Of a stretch of DNA of 64,000 nucleotides, positions 1 to 9,581 are shown one piece after another. The notes under the pieces are model-generated. The model was not told the origin of the DNA, did no database searches, and saw only the letters and a program-made list of their open reading frames with translations. Source of the DNA: an uncultured Azospirillum sp. (GTDB lineage Bacteria; Pseudomonadota; Alphaproteobacteria; Azospirillales; Azospirillaceae); assembly GCF_946480385.1 (NCBI RefSeq), contig NZ_CAMLJP010000003.1:58505-122504 (forward strand), given 5' to 3'. Made by a program: the position numbers and the translations under genes. Every line of letters starts with the position of its first letter. The stretch's first letter is position 1.

Positions 1-912
1 CAGCCGCATCATCAGCGTCTGGCATTCCGGGTCGCCGAAGCGGACGTTGAACTCCAGCGTCTTCGGCACCGGGCCGTCCGGCGTCTGCATGATCATCAGG
101 CCGGCGAACAGCACGCCCTTGAACGGCTTGCCTTCCGCCGCCATGCCCTTGACCGTCGGCAGGATGATCTCGCGCATCACGCGGTCCTGCAGGTCCTGGG
201 TCAGCACCGGCGCGGGGGAGTAGGCGCCCATGCCGCCGGTGTTGGGACCGGTGTCGCCGTCGCCGACCGCCTTGTGGTCCTGGGCCGAGGCCAGCGGCAG
301 CGCGTTCTCGCCGTCGCACAGCGCGAAGAAGCTGACCTCCTCGCCGTCCAGGAATTCCTCCACCACCACCTCGGCACCGGCGGCGCCGAAACGGCCGCCG
401 ACCAGCGCGTCGTCGATGGCCTCGAACGCTTCCTGCTCGGTGCGGGCGACGGTGACGCCCTTGCCGGCGGCCAGACCGTCGGCCTTCACCACGATGGGGG
501 CGCCATGCTTGCGGACATAGGCCTTGGCGGCTTCCGGGTCCTTGAAGCGCTCATAGAAGGCGGTGGGCACCCCGTATTTCGCCAGGATGTCCTTCATGAA
601 GCCCTTGGAGCCCTCAAGCTCCGCCGCCGCCGCGCTCGGCCCGAAGGCCTTGACGCCCAGCGCGGTCAGCTTGTCCACCAGACCCAGCACCAACGGGCCT
701 TCCGGACCGACGACGACGAAGTCGATGGCGTTGTCCTGGACGAAGCGCACGAGAGCGTCGACATCCTCCGACCCGATGGGAACCAGCGTGGCGACGTCGG
801 CGATGCCGGCGTTGCCCGGCGCGCAATAGAGCGCGTCGCACAGCGGCGAATTGGAAATGGCCCAGCAGAGCGCGTGCTCACGACCGCCCGATCCGACGAC
901 GAGGACTTTCAT
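1..912 (-). CDS. purD: Phosphoribosylamine-glycine ligase (partial, C-terminus beyond window)
   Basis: GAR synthetase catalyses ATP-dependent joining of phosphoribosylamine and glycine, the second step of cytosolic purine synthesis. The minus-strand reading frame starts at an ATG at 912 with [15 protein letters not shown], the classic PurD N-terminus, and runs off position 1 after about 304 codons. Inside are the family signatures [11 protein letters not shown] and, near the window edge, [10 protein letters not shown] of the ATP-grasp fold. The usual PurD length is about 420-430 residues, so roughly the last quarter is missing only because of the window edge. It is divergent from xseA, with about 75 bp between the starts. 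Confidence 0.96.
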   Translation of the reverse strand, partial: MKVLVVGSGGREHALCWAISNSPLCDALYCAPGNAGIADVATLVPIGSEDVDALVRFVQDNAIDFVVVGPEGPLVLGLVDKLTALGVKAFGPSAAAAELEGSKGFMKDILAKYGVPTAFYERFKDPEAAKAYVRKHGAPIVVKADGLAAGKGVTVARTEQEAFEAIDDALVGGRFGAAGAEVVVEEFLDGEEVSFFALCDGENALPLASAQDHKAVGDGDTGPNTGGMGAYSPAPVLTQDLQDRVMREIILPTVKGMAAEGKPFKGVLFAGLMIMQTPDGPVPKTLEFNVRFGDPECQTLMMRL

Positions 913-985
913 GGGGTGGCGCTCCTTCCGCCTTGTTGCGATCTGCGCGCCTTGTATCATGGCGGCGCCCCAACTCAAGAGCGCC

Positions 986-2608
986 ATGACCTACGATTCG
1001 AACTCCTCTCCTCTCATTGCCCCGGAACCGCGCCCCGGATCCAACCTGCCGGAATTCACCGTCGGCGACCTCGCCCGCCGGCTGAAGCGCAGCATCGAGG
1101 AGGAATTCGGCTTCGTCCGCGTCCGCGGCGAGATCAGCCAGCCGAAGAAGCACAGTTCCGGCCACTGCTACATGCGTCTGAAGGACGACACTGCGGTGAT
1201 CGAGGCGGTGTGCTGGCGCGGCACCATGGCGAAGCTGGCGGTCCGGCCGGAGGAGGGCCTGGAGGTCATCGTCACCGGGCGGATGACCACCTATCCCGGC
1301 CGCTCGCAATACCAGCTGATCGTCGAGTCGATGGAGTTGGCCGGCGAAGGCGCGCTCCTGAAGATGCTGGAGGAGCGCAAGCGCAGGCTGGCGGCGGAGG
1401 GGCTGTTCGACCCCGCCCGCAAGAAGCGCATCCCCTTCCTGCCCGACGTGATCGGCGTCGTCACCTCCCCCACCGGCGCGGTCATCCGCGACATCCTGCA
1501 CCGGCTGAACGACCGCTTCCCCCGCCATGTCCTGCTGTGGCCGGTCGCGGTGCAGGGCGAGCGCGCGGCGGCCGAAGTGACGGCGGCTATCGAGGGCTTC
1601 AACCGCATCCAGCCGGGTGGGGGGGTTCCTCGCCCGGACCTGATCATCGTGGCGCGCGGCGGCGGCTCGCTGGAGGACCTGATGGCCTTCAACGAGGAGA
1701 ATGTGGTGCGCGCGGCGGCAGCCAGCGCCATCCCGCTGATCTCCGCCGTCGGGCACGAAACAGACACCACCCTGATCGACTTCGCGTCCGACCTGCGCGC
1801 CCCCACCCCGACCGCCGCCGCCGAGATGGCGGTGCCGGTGCGCGGCGAGCTGCTGGCCCAGATCCTGGACGACGAACGCCGCCTGCTCGCCAGCGTTTCC
1901 CGCGCGGTGGAGGATCGCCGCAATCGGGTGGAGGGGCTCGCCCGCGGCCTTGGCGATCCCCGCGCCCTGCTGGAGGGCCATGCCCAACGGCTGGACGACC
2001 GCGCCGAACGGTTGAACCTCGCTGCCGCCGCCCTGCTGGAACGGCGCCGCACCCGCGTTGGCGAGCTGGCCGCCAAACTGCGCCACCCGCGCGAGAAGCT
2101 GGCCCAGGCGGACCAGAAACTGGCGTCGGAGAGCCGGGCGCTCGACTCGGCCCTGCGCCATGCGGTGACCACCGCAGGTGGACGCTTCGACCGTGTCGCC
2201 GGTCGGCTGTCGCTGACCCCTGCACGGGTGAAGCTGGCGGATGGCGAACGCCGCGTCGCCGACCTGACGCCGCGCCTCGACCGCAGCTATGCCAAGGGGG
2301 TTGCCGACAAGGCGGCGACACTGGCGTCGCTCGGCCAATTGCTGGAAAGTTACAGCTACAAGGGTGTGCTGGCCCGCGGCTTCGCCTTGGTCGAGGACCG
2401 CGACGGCCGGCCGGTGACCCGCGCCGATCAGGCGAAGCCGGGCCTGCCGATCAACATCGTCTTCGCCGATGATGCCAAAGTTGCCGCAACGGTCGATGGT
2501 GGCCCAAAGGTAGAGTCAACCAACGAGCCGCCAACGGACAGCAAAACGGAGAAGAAGCCGGCACCGCGCAAGCCGCGGGTGGTGCCGGTGCAGGGAACGC
2601 TTTTCTGA
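986..2608 (+). CDS. xseA: Exodeoxyribonuclease VII large subunit
   Basis: Catalytic large subunit of ExoVII, which with several XseB copies degrades single-stranded DNA from either end to short acid-soluble oligonucleotides. The 540-residue product has the N-terminal OB-fold (about residues 18-110, including [11 protein letters not shown] and GHCYMRLKD). The catalytic core carries the family motifs [28 protein letters not shown] and [17 protein letters not shown] long helical arm follows, then a basic tail ([12 protein letters not shown]). I chose the ATG at 986; an in-frame ATG at 959 would add nine residues. It converges on pyrC. No xseB is in the window. Confidence 0.96.
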   Translation: MTYDSNSSPLIAPEPRPGSNLPEFTVGDLARRLKRSIEEEFGFVRVRGEISQPKKHSSGHCYMRLKDDTAVIEAVCWRGTMAKLAVRPEEGLEVIVTGRMTTYPGRSQYQLIVESMELAGEGALLKMLEERKRRLAAEGLFDPARKKRIPFLPDVIGVVTSPTGAVIRDILHRLNDRFPRHVLLWPVAVQGERAAAEVTAAIEGFNRIQPGGGVPRPDLIIVARGGGSLEDLMAFNEENVVRAAAASAIPLISAVGHETDTTLIDFASDLRAPTPTAAAEMAVPVRGELLAQILDDERRLLASVSRAVEDRRNRVEGLARGLGDPRALLEGHAQRLDDRAERLNLAAAALLERRRTRVGELAAKLRHPREKLAQADQKLASESRALDSALRHAVTTAGGRFDRVAGRLSLTPARVKLADGERRVADLTPRLDRSYAKGVADKAATLASLGQLLESYSYKGVLARGFALVEDRDGRPVTRADQAKPGLPINIVFADDAKVAATVDGGPKVESTNEPPTDSKTEKKPAPRKPRVVPVQGTLF

Positions 2609-2614
2609 CCGAAA

Positions 2615-2640
2615 AGGCCGCGCCTCAGCTGGCGCAGCCT
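2615..2640. terminator. Hairpin between convergent xseA and pyrC
   Basis: An inverted repeat with arms 2615-2624 and 2631-2640 (one mismatch, six-base loop) fills the 40-bp gap between the two stop codons. Four A residues on the left give a short U tract when read on the minus strand, so it best serves pyrC. Confidence 0.5.
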
Positions 2641-2648
2641 CATTCGCC

Positions 2649-3704
2649 TTACACCGCGCCGACGAAGCTCCAGCGCAGGGTCTCGCCGCTGCGGAAGGGC
2701 AGGACGGCGTCGCCCTCGCTGATCAGGATCAGGTCGGGGGCGACCGACGGGCGGCGTTCCAGAGCCACGCGCTCCTCGCTGACCGGCAGGTTGTAGAAAC
2801 GCGGGCCGTTCAGGCTGGCGAAGGCCTCCAGCTTGTCGAGGGCGCCGGCCTCGTCGAAGGCTTCGGCATAAAGCTCGAGCGCGTTGGCGGCGGTAAAGCA
2901 GCCGGCGCAGCCACAGGCCGACTCCTTGGCCGTCACCGTATGCGGCGCGGTGTCGGTGCCCAGGAAGAACGGTCCTTCGCCGGAGATCGCCGCCTCGACC
3001 AGCGCAACCCGGTGGGTCTCGCGCTTGGCAATCGGCAGGCAGTACAGGTGCGGGCGGATGCCGCCCTGGAAGATGTGGCTGCGGTTGATCAGCAGATGGT
3101 GCGCGGTGATGGTGGCGCCGATCCGGCCGCTGGCGGCATGGGCGCGGACGAACTGCACGGCGTCGGCCGTCGTCACATGCTCCAGCACCACGCGCAGGGT
3201 CTTATGACGCTCCACCAGCGGGGCCAGGATGGTGTCGATGAACACCGCCTCGCGGTCGAAGATGTCGACCGACTGGTCGGTCACCTCGCCATGGATCAGC
3301 AGCGGCATGCCGATCTCCGCCATCCGCTCCAGCACCGGAGCGATGCGGGCGATGTCGGTGACGCCATGGGCGCTGTTGGTGGTGGCATTGGCGGGGTAGA
3401 GCTTGGCCGCTGCGAACACCCCGTCCCTGAAGCCCAGCGCCAGATCATCGGCATCGGTACCGTCGGTCAGATAGGCGGTCATCAGTGGGGTGAAATCCAC
3501 GCCCTCCGGCAGGGCCGCCAGGATGCGCTCGCGATAGGCGACGGCGTCGGCGACCGTCGCCACCGGCGGCTTCAGGTTCGGCATGACGATGGCGCGGCCG
3601 AACTGGCGGGCGGTGAAGGGCAGAACCGCCTTCAACATGGCGCCGTCGCGCAGATGGACATGCCAGTCGTCGGGACGGCGGATGACAAGACGGTCGTTCG
3701 GCAT
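2649..3704 (-). CDS. pyrC: Dihydroorotase, class II (PyrC type)
   Basis: Zinc-dependent cyclisation of carbamoyl-aspartate to dihydroorotate in de novo pyrimidine synthesis. The 351-residue protein begins [21 protein letters not shown]; His15 and His17 are the first metal ligands. Later come the HGEV and HVTT histidine motifs and the LGTDTAPH active-site aspartate motif. Length matches the E. coli-type homodimeric enzyme (about 348). The frame stays open 20 codons upstream of 3704, but the homologous N-terminus starts at this ATG. Neighbours are unrelated to pyrimidine synthesis. Confidence 0.96.
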   Translation of the reverse strand: MPNDRLVIRRPDDWHVHLRDGAMLKAVLPFTARQFGRAIVMPNLKPPVATVADAVAYRERILAALPEGVDFTPLMTAYLTDGTDADDLALGFRDGVFAAAKLYPANATTNSAHGVTDIARIAPVLERMAEIGMPLLIHGEVTDQSVDIFDREAVFIDTILAPLVERHKTLRVVLEHVTTADAVQFVRAHAASGRIGATITAHHLLINRSHIFQGGIRPHLYCLPIAKRETHRVALVEAAISGEGPFFLGTDTAPHTVTAKESACGCAGCFTAANALELYAEAFDEAGALDKLEAFASLNGPRFYNLPVSEERVALERRPSVAPDLILISEGDAVLPFRSGETLRWSFVGAV

Positions 3705-3833
3705 GGATCGGGTCCCGGCGCTGGTGTCGAGGGGCAGTGAACTTGGACGACGTTCTATCGCCATCCCCGTCGCATCTCAACAGAGGCGGTCCCCGAACCG
3801 GAAACATGGACGGGAAACATGTGGTGAAACCGG

Positions 3834-3867
3834 CAGCCCCCCGCCGGCCGGCGTTGGCGGGGGGCTG
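3834..3867 (-). terminator. Rho-independent terminator after the Lys/Ala-rich protein gene
   Basis: A perfect 12-bp GC-rich stem (3834-3845 with 3856-3867, ten-base loop) lies 18 bp past the stop codon at 3885. On the minus strand it is followed by a short T run. Confidence 0.75.
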
Positions 3868-3884
3868 GCCGTCTTGCCGAGACT

Positions 3885-4463
3885 TTACTGGATGGTGGTC
3901 GAGGTCTTCACCCCCAGGATGTTGTCGATCTTCGCGGCCTGCTCGGCAGTCACCGGCTTGCCGCCGATGGTGGCGAGCTGCTGCCGCGCCTCGGCCACAG
4001 CCTTGTCGCGGGCGGCGCTGTCCTTCAGCGCATGGGCGGCCAGCATCTGCTCGTGATACTTGCCGAGCTGGACCGTCAACTGCTCGGTCGGCTTGGCGCC
4101 CAGTTCCTTGGCGACGGCATCGGCCTGAGTCTTGGTCACCTCGGCCTTCGGAGTCGCGGCGACCTGTTCATGCTTGGTCTTGCCGGCATCGGCCTTGGTG
4201 GCGTCAGCCTTGGTCGCGTCGGCTTTGGGGGCCTCGTGCTTGGTGGCCTCGGTCTTGGTGACGGCCTTCTGGTCGGCTTTCTGCTCGACCTTCGGCGCAG
4301 TCGTGGTGGAGTCGGTCGTCGCGGCGGGAGTCGACGTGGCCGGGGCGGCCGGAGCGACCGTTGCCGCACCCGCGCTCAGCACGGGGGCGGTCGCCATCAG
4401 GGCGACAAACGCAAAGGTCGAAACTGACGAGCGGATACGCGACCCAAAGACGGTGCCGGACAT
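3885..4463 (-). CDS. Secreted Lys/Ala-rich protein of unknown function
   Basis: 192 residues. Residues 1-34 form a Sec signal peptide: basic start, hydrophobic stretch FAFVALMATAPVL, Ala-x-Ala-type cleavage region near SAGAA. Residues 35-65 are Ala/Pro/Thr-rich. Residues 65-110 are a low-complexity Lys/Ala/Asp/Thr segment with tandem KADAT units. The C-terminal 80 residues look helical and may be the folded part. I recognise no family. It is probably periplasmic, with a disordered cationic linker. It is divergent from hisS with a 193-bp gap and has its own strong terminator, so it is monocistronic. Confidence 0.8.
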   Translation of the reverse strand: MSGTVFGSRIRSSVSTFAFVALMATAPVLSAGAATVAPAAPATSTPAATTDSTTTAPKVEQKADQKAVTKTEATKHEAPKADATKADATKADAGKTKHEQVAATPKAEVTKTQADAVAKELGAKPTEQLTVQLGKYHEQMLAAHALKDSAARDKAVAEARQQLATIGGKPVTAEQAAKIDNILGVKTSTTIQ

Positions 4464-4656
4464 TTTGTTTCTCCATTTCGGTGAGCGATCCTCGTTGCGG
4501 GATCGTGCTTAGATGAACGCGGCCCCGCTGCCGTTCATTCCATGCCCTTCCAAAAAATTTTCGCGTCCACCGAAAAATCTTCTCCTCCTGATGACGGGGC
4601 CGGCGAAAGGGGCTAGAAAACGCACGCTTTTCCTATCCAAGCGCGGACCCTCTCCG

Positions 4657-6006
4657 ATGAGCCTGATCACGCCCCGCACCCCGCCCGGAACGATGGAGCT
4701 GCTGCCGCGCCAGCAGGTGGCCTTCCAGCGCATGCTGGACACCATCCGCCGCGGCTACGAGCGGTTCGGCTTCGTCCCCGTCGAAACCCCGGTGTTCGAG
4801 ACGGTCGACACGCTGCTGACCAAGTCGGGCGGCGAGACGGAGAAGCAGGTCTATTTCGTCCAGTCGACCGGGGCCATCCAGCAGGGCAACAAGCCGGAGC
4901 TGGCGCTGCGCTTCGACCTGACGGTGCCGCTCGCCCGCTATGTGGCGGAGCATGAGCGCGACCTCGCCTTCCCCTTCCGCCGCTACCAGATCCAGCGGGT
5001 CTACCGCGGCGAGCGGGCGCAGCGCGGGCGCTTCCGCGAATTTTACCAGTGCGACATCGACGTGATCGGCAAGGACAGCCTGTCCGCCCATTACGACGCC
5101 GAGATCCCGGCGGTGATCCACCATGTCTTCACCGAGCTGAACTTCGGCGGCTTCACCATCAACGTGAACAACCGCAAGATCCTGCTGGGACTGCTCGACG
5201 GTCTGGGCGTCGCCGACGCCGACACCCGCGTCCTGGTTCTGCGCGAGATCGACAAGCTGGACAAGATCGGCCAGGACAAGGTGCGCGCCAGCCTGCTGGG
5301 CCTCTGCGTGACCGAGCATGCCGCCGACACCATCCTGTCGCTGATCGCCATGAAGGGCAGCAACGCCGAGACGCTGGCGGCGCTGGGCGCGCTCGACATC
5401 GAGAACGCCATCTTCCGCGAAGGCGTCGGCGAGCTGACCACCGTCATCGAGGGCCTCAGGGCCTTCCAGGTGCCGGAAGGGACGGTGCGCATCAACCTCG
5501 CCATCGCGCGGGGGCTCGATTACTACACCGGCACCGTCTACGAGACCTTCCTGAACGACCATCCCGGCATCGGTTCGGTCTGCTCCGGCGGGCGCTACGA
5601 GAATCTCGCCAGCCACTACACCAAGTCGAAGCTGCCGGGTGTGGGCATCTCCATCGGCGCCACCCGCCTGTTCTACCAGCTGATGGAAGCCGGCATCATC
5701 AAGGACGCCACCCCCACCGCCCAGGTGCTGGTGACGCAGATGGACCCGTCCCTGTCCGCCGACTATTTCCGCATGGCGAGCGAGCTACGCGCCGCCGGCA
5801 TCAACACGGAAATCCAGCTGGACGGCGGCAAGATCGCCAAGCAGATGAAGTATGCCGACCGCGCCGGGATCCCCGTCGTCCTGCTGATGGGCTCCGACGA
5901 GAAGGCCCGCGGCACCGCGACGCTGAAGCATCTGGTCAAGGGCGAACAGGTGGAGGTTCCGCTGACGGAGCTGGCAGCCCGCGCAAAGACGCTGCTGGAG
6001 GGGTGA
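4657..6006 (+). CDS. hisS: Histidine-tRNA ligase
   Basis: Class II aminoacyl-tRNA synthetase charging tRNA-His. The 449-residue protein starts [17 protein letters not shown] at 4657; the frame is open 48 codons further upstream, but that extension is unlike any HisS. Motif 2 is visible as [20 protein letters not shown], the histidine-specific motif as [12 protein letters not shown], and motif 3 as [15 protein letters not shown]. The C-terminal anticodon-binding domain covers about residues 345-445. Length is a little above the E. coli enzyme (424), as usual in alphaproteobacteria. It is followed after 94 bp by the PBP gene. Confidence 0.97.
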   Translation: MSLITPRTPPGTMELLPRQQVAFQRMLDTIRRGYERFGFVPVETPVFETVDTLLTKSGGETEKQVYFVQSTGAIQQGNKPELALRFDLTVPLARYVAEHERDLAFPFRRYQIQRVYRGERAQRGRFREFYQCDIDVIGKDSLSAHYDAEIPAVIHHVFTELNFGGFTINVNNRKILLGLLDGLGVADADTRVLVLREIDKLDKIGQDKVRASLLGLCVTEHAADTILSLIAMKGSNAETLAALGALDIENAIFREGVGELTTVIEGLRAFQVPEGTVRINLAIARGLDYYTGTVYETFLNDHPGIGSVCSGGRYENLASHYTKSKLPGVGISIGATRLFYQLMEAGIIKDATPTAQVLVTQMDPSLSADYFRMASELRAAGINTEIQLDGGKIAKQMKYADRAGIPVVLLMGSDEKARGTATLKHLVKGEQVEVPLTELAARAKTLLEG

Positions 6007-6100
6007 GAGGCCCCCCTTAAACCCCCGTTAACCATAATTAGCCTATCGTTCCGACCGACACCGACCGTGTGGGTCGGACGGCAGGGGGTGCGCATCCGAG

Positions 6101-9100
6101 ATGGCCAAGCGGTGGATGCAGGTCGGGCGCTGGACAGGGCGGGTCGTGATCGCGGCGACGCTGTCCATCACGCTCGCCGCCGCCGGCTATGCCGGCTGGC
6201 GGGAGATGGAGACCTCGCGCCTCCAGGCCCGGCTGCTCTCCGGAGTCGCCCAGTCGATGACCGTCTCCTTGCGCGAAGGCCCCAATCCGCAGGCGCGCTA
6301 TCCCAAGCATGGGCCGTACAACGAGCGGCTCGGCTACACCGCCATGCCCGGTTATCTCGAGTCGCTGACCCATGACATCTACGCGGTCGAACGGCAGGCG
6401 GTGCTGTCGCCGGCGCTCGACCGCTTCATGGCCGGCGGCGGTTTTCCGATCTACCGCGAGAAGACGCAGGCAGGCCTGACCCTGCTCGACCGCAACGGCG
6501 CGGTCATGTATTCGGCACGCTATCCCGAACGGGTGTTCGACGGCTTCGACGATGTGCCGAAGCTGGTCGCCGACACGCTGCTCTTCATCGAGAATCGCGA
6601 ACTTCTGGATGCCGACCAGCCGCGCCGCAACCCGGCGGTGGAGTGGGACCGCTTCGGCGCCGCGGTCGCCATGCTGCCGCTCCAGATGATCCGTCCGGGC
6701 CAGCGCTCCCCCGGCGGCTCGACGCTCGCCACCCAGATCGAGAAATACCGCCATTCTCCCGACGGCCAGACCGTCGGCAGCGTGGAGAAGCTGCGCCAGA
6801 TGACTTCGGCCAGCGTCCGCGCCTACAGCGACGGCGAGGACACGACCGAGGCCCGCCGCCGCATCCTGGTCGATTACCTGAACTCCACCCCGCTGACCGC
6901 GCGCTCGGGCTTCGGCGAGGTGAACGGGCTGGGCGACGGGCTGTGGGCCTGGTTCGGCACCGACCTGTCCATCGCCAAGCGTGTGTTGGCGGAGCCGGCC
7001 CCGGACGCCCGCGCCCTGAAGCTGAAGGCCCTGGCTTACAAGCAGGTGCTGGCCCTGCTGCTGGCGCAGCGGCGGCCCTCCTACTACCTGATCCAGGACC
7101 GTGCGGCGCTCGACCGGCTGGCCGACGCCCATCTGCGGGCGCTGGCCCAGGCCGGGGTGATCGATCCGGCGCTGCGCGACGCGGCGCTGGCCACGCCGCT
7201 GGCCTTCCGCGAGGAGGCGCCGATCGCCCCCGCCACCTCCTTCGTCGAGCAGAAGGCGACCAACGCCATCCGCGCCCGGCTGCTGGGCATGCTCGGCGTC
7301 TCCAACCTCTACGCGCTCGACCGCCTCGACCTCACCGCGCAATCCACCCTGGACGCCCAGACGCAGGCCCGCGTGGTGGAGGTGCTGGGCAAGCTGAACG
7401 ATCCCGACTATGCCCGCTCGCTGGGGCTGACCGGCGAGCGGCTGCTGGACGCCCGCAACAACGACCTGTCCAAGCTGGTCTACTCGATCACGCTGTACGA
7501 GCGGGGTCCGGAGGCCAATTACCTGCGCGTCCAAGCCGACAATCTCGATCAGCCGCTGGACATCAACGACGGGGCGAAGCTCGATCTCGGCTCCACCGCC
7601 AAGCTGCGCACGCTGACGACCTATCTGGAGATCGTCGCCGAACTGCACAGCCGCTACGCCCATCTGCCGAAGGAACTGCTGGCCGATGTGCAGGACGAGG
7701 CGTCGGACAATCTGACCCGCTGGGCGACGGCGTGGCTGGCTGCCTCTCCCGACCGCCGGCTGCCGGCCATGCTGGACGCGGCGATGGAGCGGCGTTATTC
7801 CGCCGGCCCCGGCGAGGTGTTCTTCACCGGCGGCGGCCAGCACACATTCGTGAACTTCAACAAGGACGACAACGGCCGCATCCTGACCGTGCAGGAGGCA
7901 CTGCGGAACAGCGTCAACCTGCCCTTCATCCGGCTGATGCGCGACGTCGTCCAATTCTATATGGACGAGGGAGCCGACGACGGCGCCGACATCCTGCGCT
8001 CGCCCGACTACCCGGCCCGGCAGGCCTATCTCGCCCGTTTCGCCGACCGCGAAGGGTCGGACTTCCTCAACCGCTTCTACAACGACTACCGCAAGCGCAC
8101 GCCGGACGAGGCGCTGGCCCGGCTGGCGACCCGCTCGCGTCCCGTGCCGCACCGGTTGGCGGTGATCTTCCGCACCGTGCGGCCCAAGGCCGGGCTGGCC
8201 GAGTTCTCCGCCTTCCTGCGCGGGCGGTTGCCGGGGATGGCGCTGACCGATAACGCGCTGTCGGCGCTCTACACCAAATACGGGCCGGACCGCTTTCCGC
8301 TGAACGATTTGGGCTATCTGGCCCGCGTCCATCCGCTGGAACTGTGGCTGGTCGCCTATCTCCAGCAGCATCCCGGCGCGACGCGGGCCGAAGTGCTGGC
8401 GGCCAGCGCCGACGAACGCCAGGAAAGCTACCGCTGGCTGTTCAAGAAGGGCATGGCCGCCCAGAACACCCGTATCCGCATCGGGCTGGAGGAGGAGGCG
8501 TTCCAGCGCATCACCGCCCAATGGCGCAGCGTCGGCTATCCGTTCGAAACGCTGGTGCCGTCGCTGGCGACCGCTATCGGCAGCTCGGCCGACCGCCCGG
8601 CGGCGCTGGCGGAGCTGATGGGGCTGATCCTGAACGACGGGGTGCGCCAACCGACCGTGAAGATCCGCTCGCTGCATTTCGCCGCCGGCACGCCTTACGA
8701 GGCGAAGCTGGGGCTGGGGCCGTTGAAGGGCGAGCGCGTGCTGCGGCCGGAGGTCTGCGCCACCCTGCGCCGCGCCCTGATGGACGTGGCGCAGAACGGC
8801 ACCGCCAAGCGGGTCTGGGGCTCCTTCAAGGACCCGTCCGGTGCACCGATCCCGATGGGTGGCAAGACCGGCACCGGTGACCACCGGCTGGATCGTTGGG
8901 GGCCGGGCGGCGTGCTGATCGAATCGAAGGCGGTCAACCGCACCGCCACCTTCGTCTTCTACATCGGCGACCGCTTCTTCGGGACGATGACCGCCTTCGT
9001 CCATGGACCGGAGGCCGACAATTACCGCTTCACCAGCGCCCTGCCCGCCCAGCTTCTGAAAAGCCTTGCCCCGGCGCTACAGCCGCTGATCGACCAGGGC

Positions 9101-9145
9101 ACCACCCGCACCGCCGACACGCGCGCGACGCCCACCGGCCTGTAA
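6101..9145 (+). CDS. Bifunctional class A-type penicillin-binding protein (GT51 plus transpeptidase)
   Basis: 1014 residues. An N-terminal membrane anchor (about 13-30) precedes a divergent GT51 glycosyltransferase region: FIENREL supplies a Glu (164) at motif 1, GGSTLATQIEKY (205-216) is motif 2, and RRRILVDYLNS (252-262) matches motif 4. The penicillin-binding domain has SxxK at Ser498-Lys501, SxN at 604-606 and KTG at 922-924, so both activities look intact. It is longer than ordinary PBP1 proteins and motif 1 lacks the usual second acidic pattern, so the glycosyltransferase may be atypical. It would act in the periplasm polymerising and cross-linking murein. It stands apart from the dcw cluster and is probably monocistronic. 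Confidence 0.85.
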   Translation: MAKRWMQVGRWTGRVVIAATLSITLAAAGYAGWREMETSRLQARLLSGVAQSMTVSLREGPNPQARYPKHGPYNERLGYTAMPGYLESLTHDIYAVERQAVLSPALDRFMAGGGFPIYREKTQAGLTLLDRNGAVMYSARYPERVFDGFDDVPKLVADTLLFIENRELLDADQPRRNPAVEWDRFGAAVAMLPLQMIRPGQRSPGGSTLATQIEKYRHSPDGQTVGSVEKLRQMTSASVRAYSDGEDTTEARRRILVDYLNSTPLTARSGFGEVNGLGDGLWAWFGTDLSIAKRVLAEPAPDARALKLKALAYKQVLALLLAQRRPSYYLIQDRAALDRLADAHLRALAQAGVIDPALRDAALATPLAFREEAPIAPATSFVEQKATNAIRARLLGMLGVSNLYALDRLDLTAQSTLDAQTQARVVEVLGKLNDPDYARSLGLTGERLLDARNNDLSKLVYSITLYERGPEANYLRVQADNLDQPLDINDGAKLDLGSTAKLRTLTTYLEIVAELHSRYAHLPKELLADVQDEASDNLTRWATAWLAASPDRRLPAMLDAAMERRYSAGPGEVFFTGGGQHTFVNFNKDDNGRILTVQEALRNSVNLPFIRLMRDVVQFYMDEGADDGADILRSPDYPARQAYLARFADREGSDFLNRFYNDYRKRTPDEALARLATRSRPVPHRLAVIFRTVRPKAGLAEFSAFLRGRLPGMALTDNALSALYTKYGPDRFPLNDLGYLARVHPLELWLVAYLQQHPGATRAEVLAASADERQESYRWLFKKGMAAQNTRIRIGLEEEAFQRITAQWRSVGYPFETLVPSLATAIGSSADRPAALAELMGLILNDGVRQPTVKIRSLHFAAGTPYEAKLGLGPLKGERVLRPEVCATLRRALMDVAQNGTAKRVWGSFKDPSGAPIPMGGKTGTGDHRLDRWGPGGVLIESKAVNRTATFVFYIGDRFFGTMTAFVHGPEADNYRFTSALPAQLLKSLAPALQPLIDQGTTRTADTRATPTGL

Positions 9146-9162
9146 GGGGCGGAAAGTCGGGA

Positions 9163-9570
9163 CTATTGCAGCCTGGTGGCGGCGATCTTGGCAGCGTCGA
9201 CCGGGGTTGCGGTACAGCCGCCCAGCGTCGGGCCGACCGGAAGCTCGCCGAAGGCGGCCAGCGCGCCTTCCGCCTTCAGACGGCCGACGAAGCCGGGCTC
9301 CACCCCGCGGGCGACCCAGGCGAACCCAAGCCAAGTGGAGCGGACCGGCTCGCCGCCCGCCCGCACCATCGCCGTCATCGCCTCGGCATCGCTGGTGCCA
9401 GGGGAGAAAACCGCCAGCATCATGCCGTCGGTCGCATCCGGCAGCGCAGCGCGCTGCAGCGACAGCCCCATCAGACCGGCCCACACCAGCAGGATGCCGC
9501 CCAGCAGCGCCACGGCAAGCCCGTGGCCGATGGGAAGTCCGGAAGAGGATTGGACGGGGCTGTCGCTCAT
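9163..9570 (-). CDS. Small single-pass membrane protein of unknown function
   Basis: 135 residues. Residues 15-37 form one transmembrane helix (GHGLAVALLGGILLVWAGLMGL). The remainder, about 95 residues, should lie on one face of the membrane and contains a single Cys near the C-terminus. The ATG at 9570 follows an AAGG-type ribosome site. The gene begins 11 bp after the stop of the MFS transporter, so the two are very likely co-transcribed and this may be an accessory protein. I recognise no family. Confidence 0.7.
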   Translation of the reverse strand: MSDSPVQSSSGLPIGHGLAVALLGGILLVWAGLMGLSLQRAALPDATDGMMLAVFSPGTSDAEAMTAMVRAGGEPVRSTWLGFAWVARGVEPGFVGRLKAEGALAAFGELPVGPTLGGCTATPVDAAKIAATRLQ

Positions 9571-9581
9571 GGTGATCTACC

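Noticed and set aside
274..2472. 732-codon plus-strand frame over purD and xseA
   Set aside because: Wrong frame for xseA and antisense to purD; translation has no recognisable domain.
6038..9004. 988-codon open frame on the minus strand
   Set aside because: It mirrors the PBP gene. The translation is Arg/Gly/Gln-rich with no motif, as expected for an antisense frame in GC-rich DNA.
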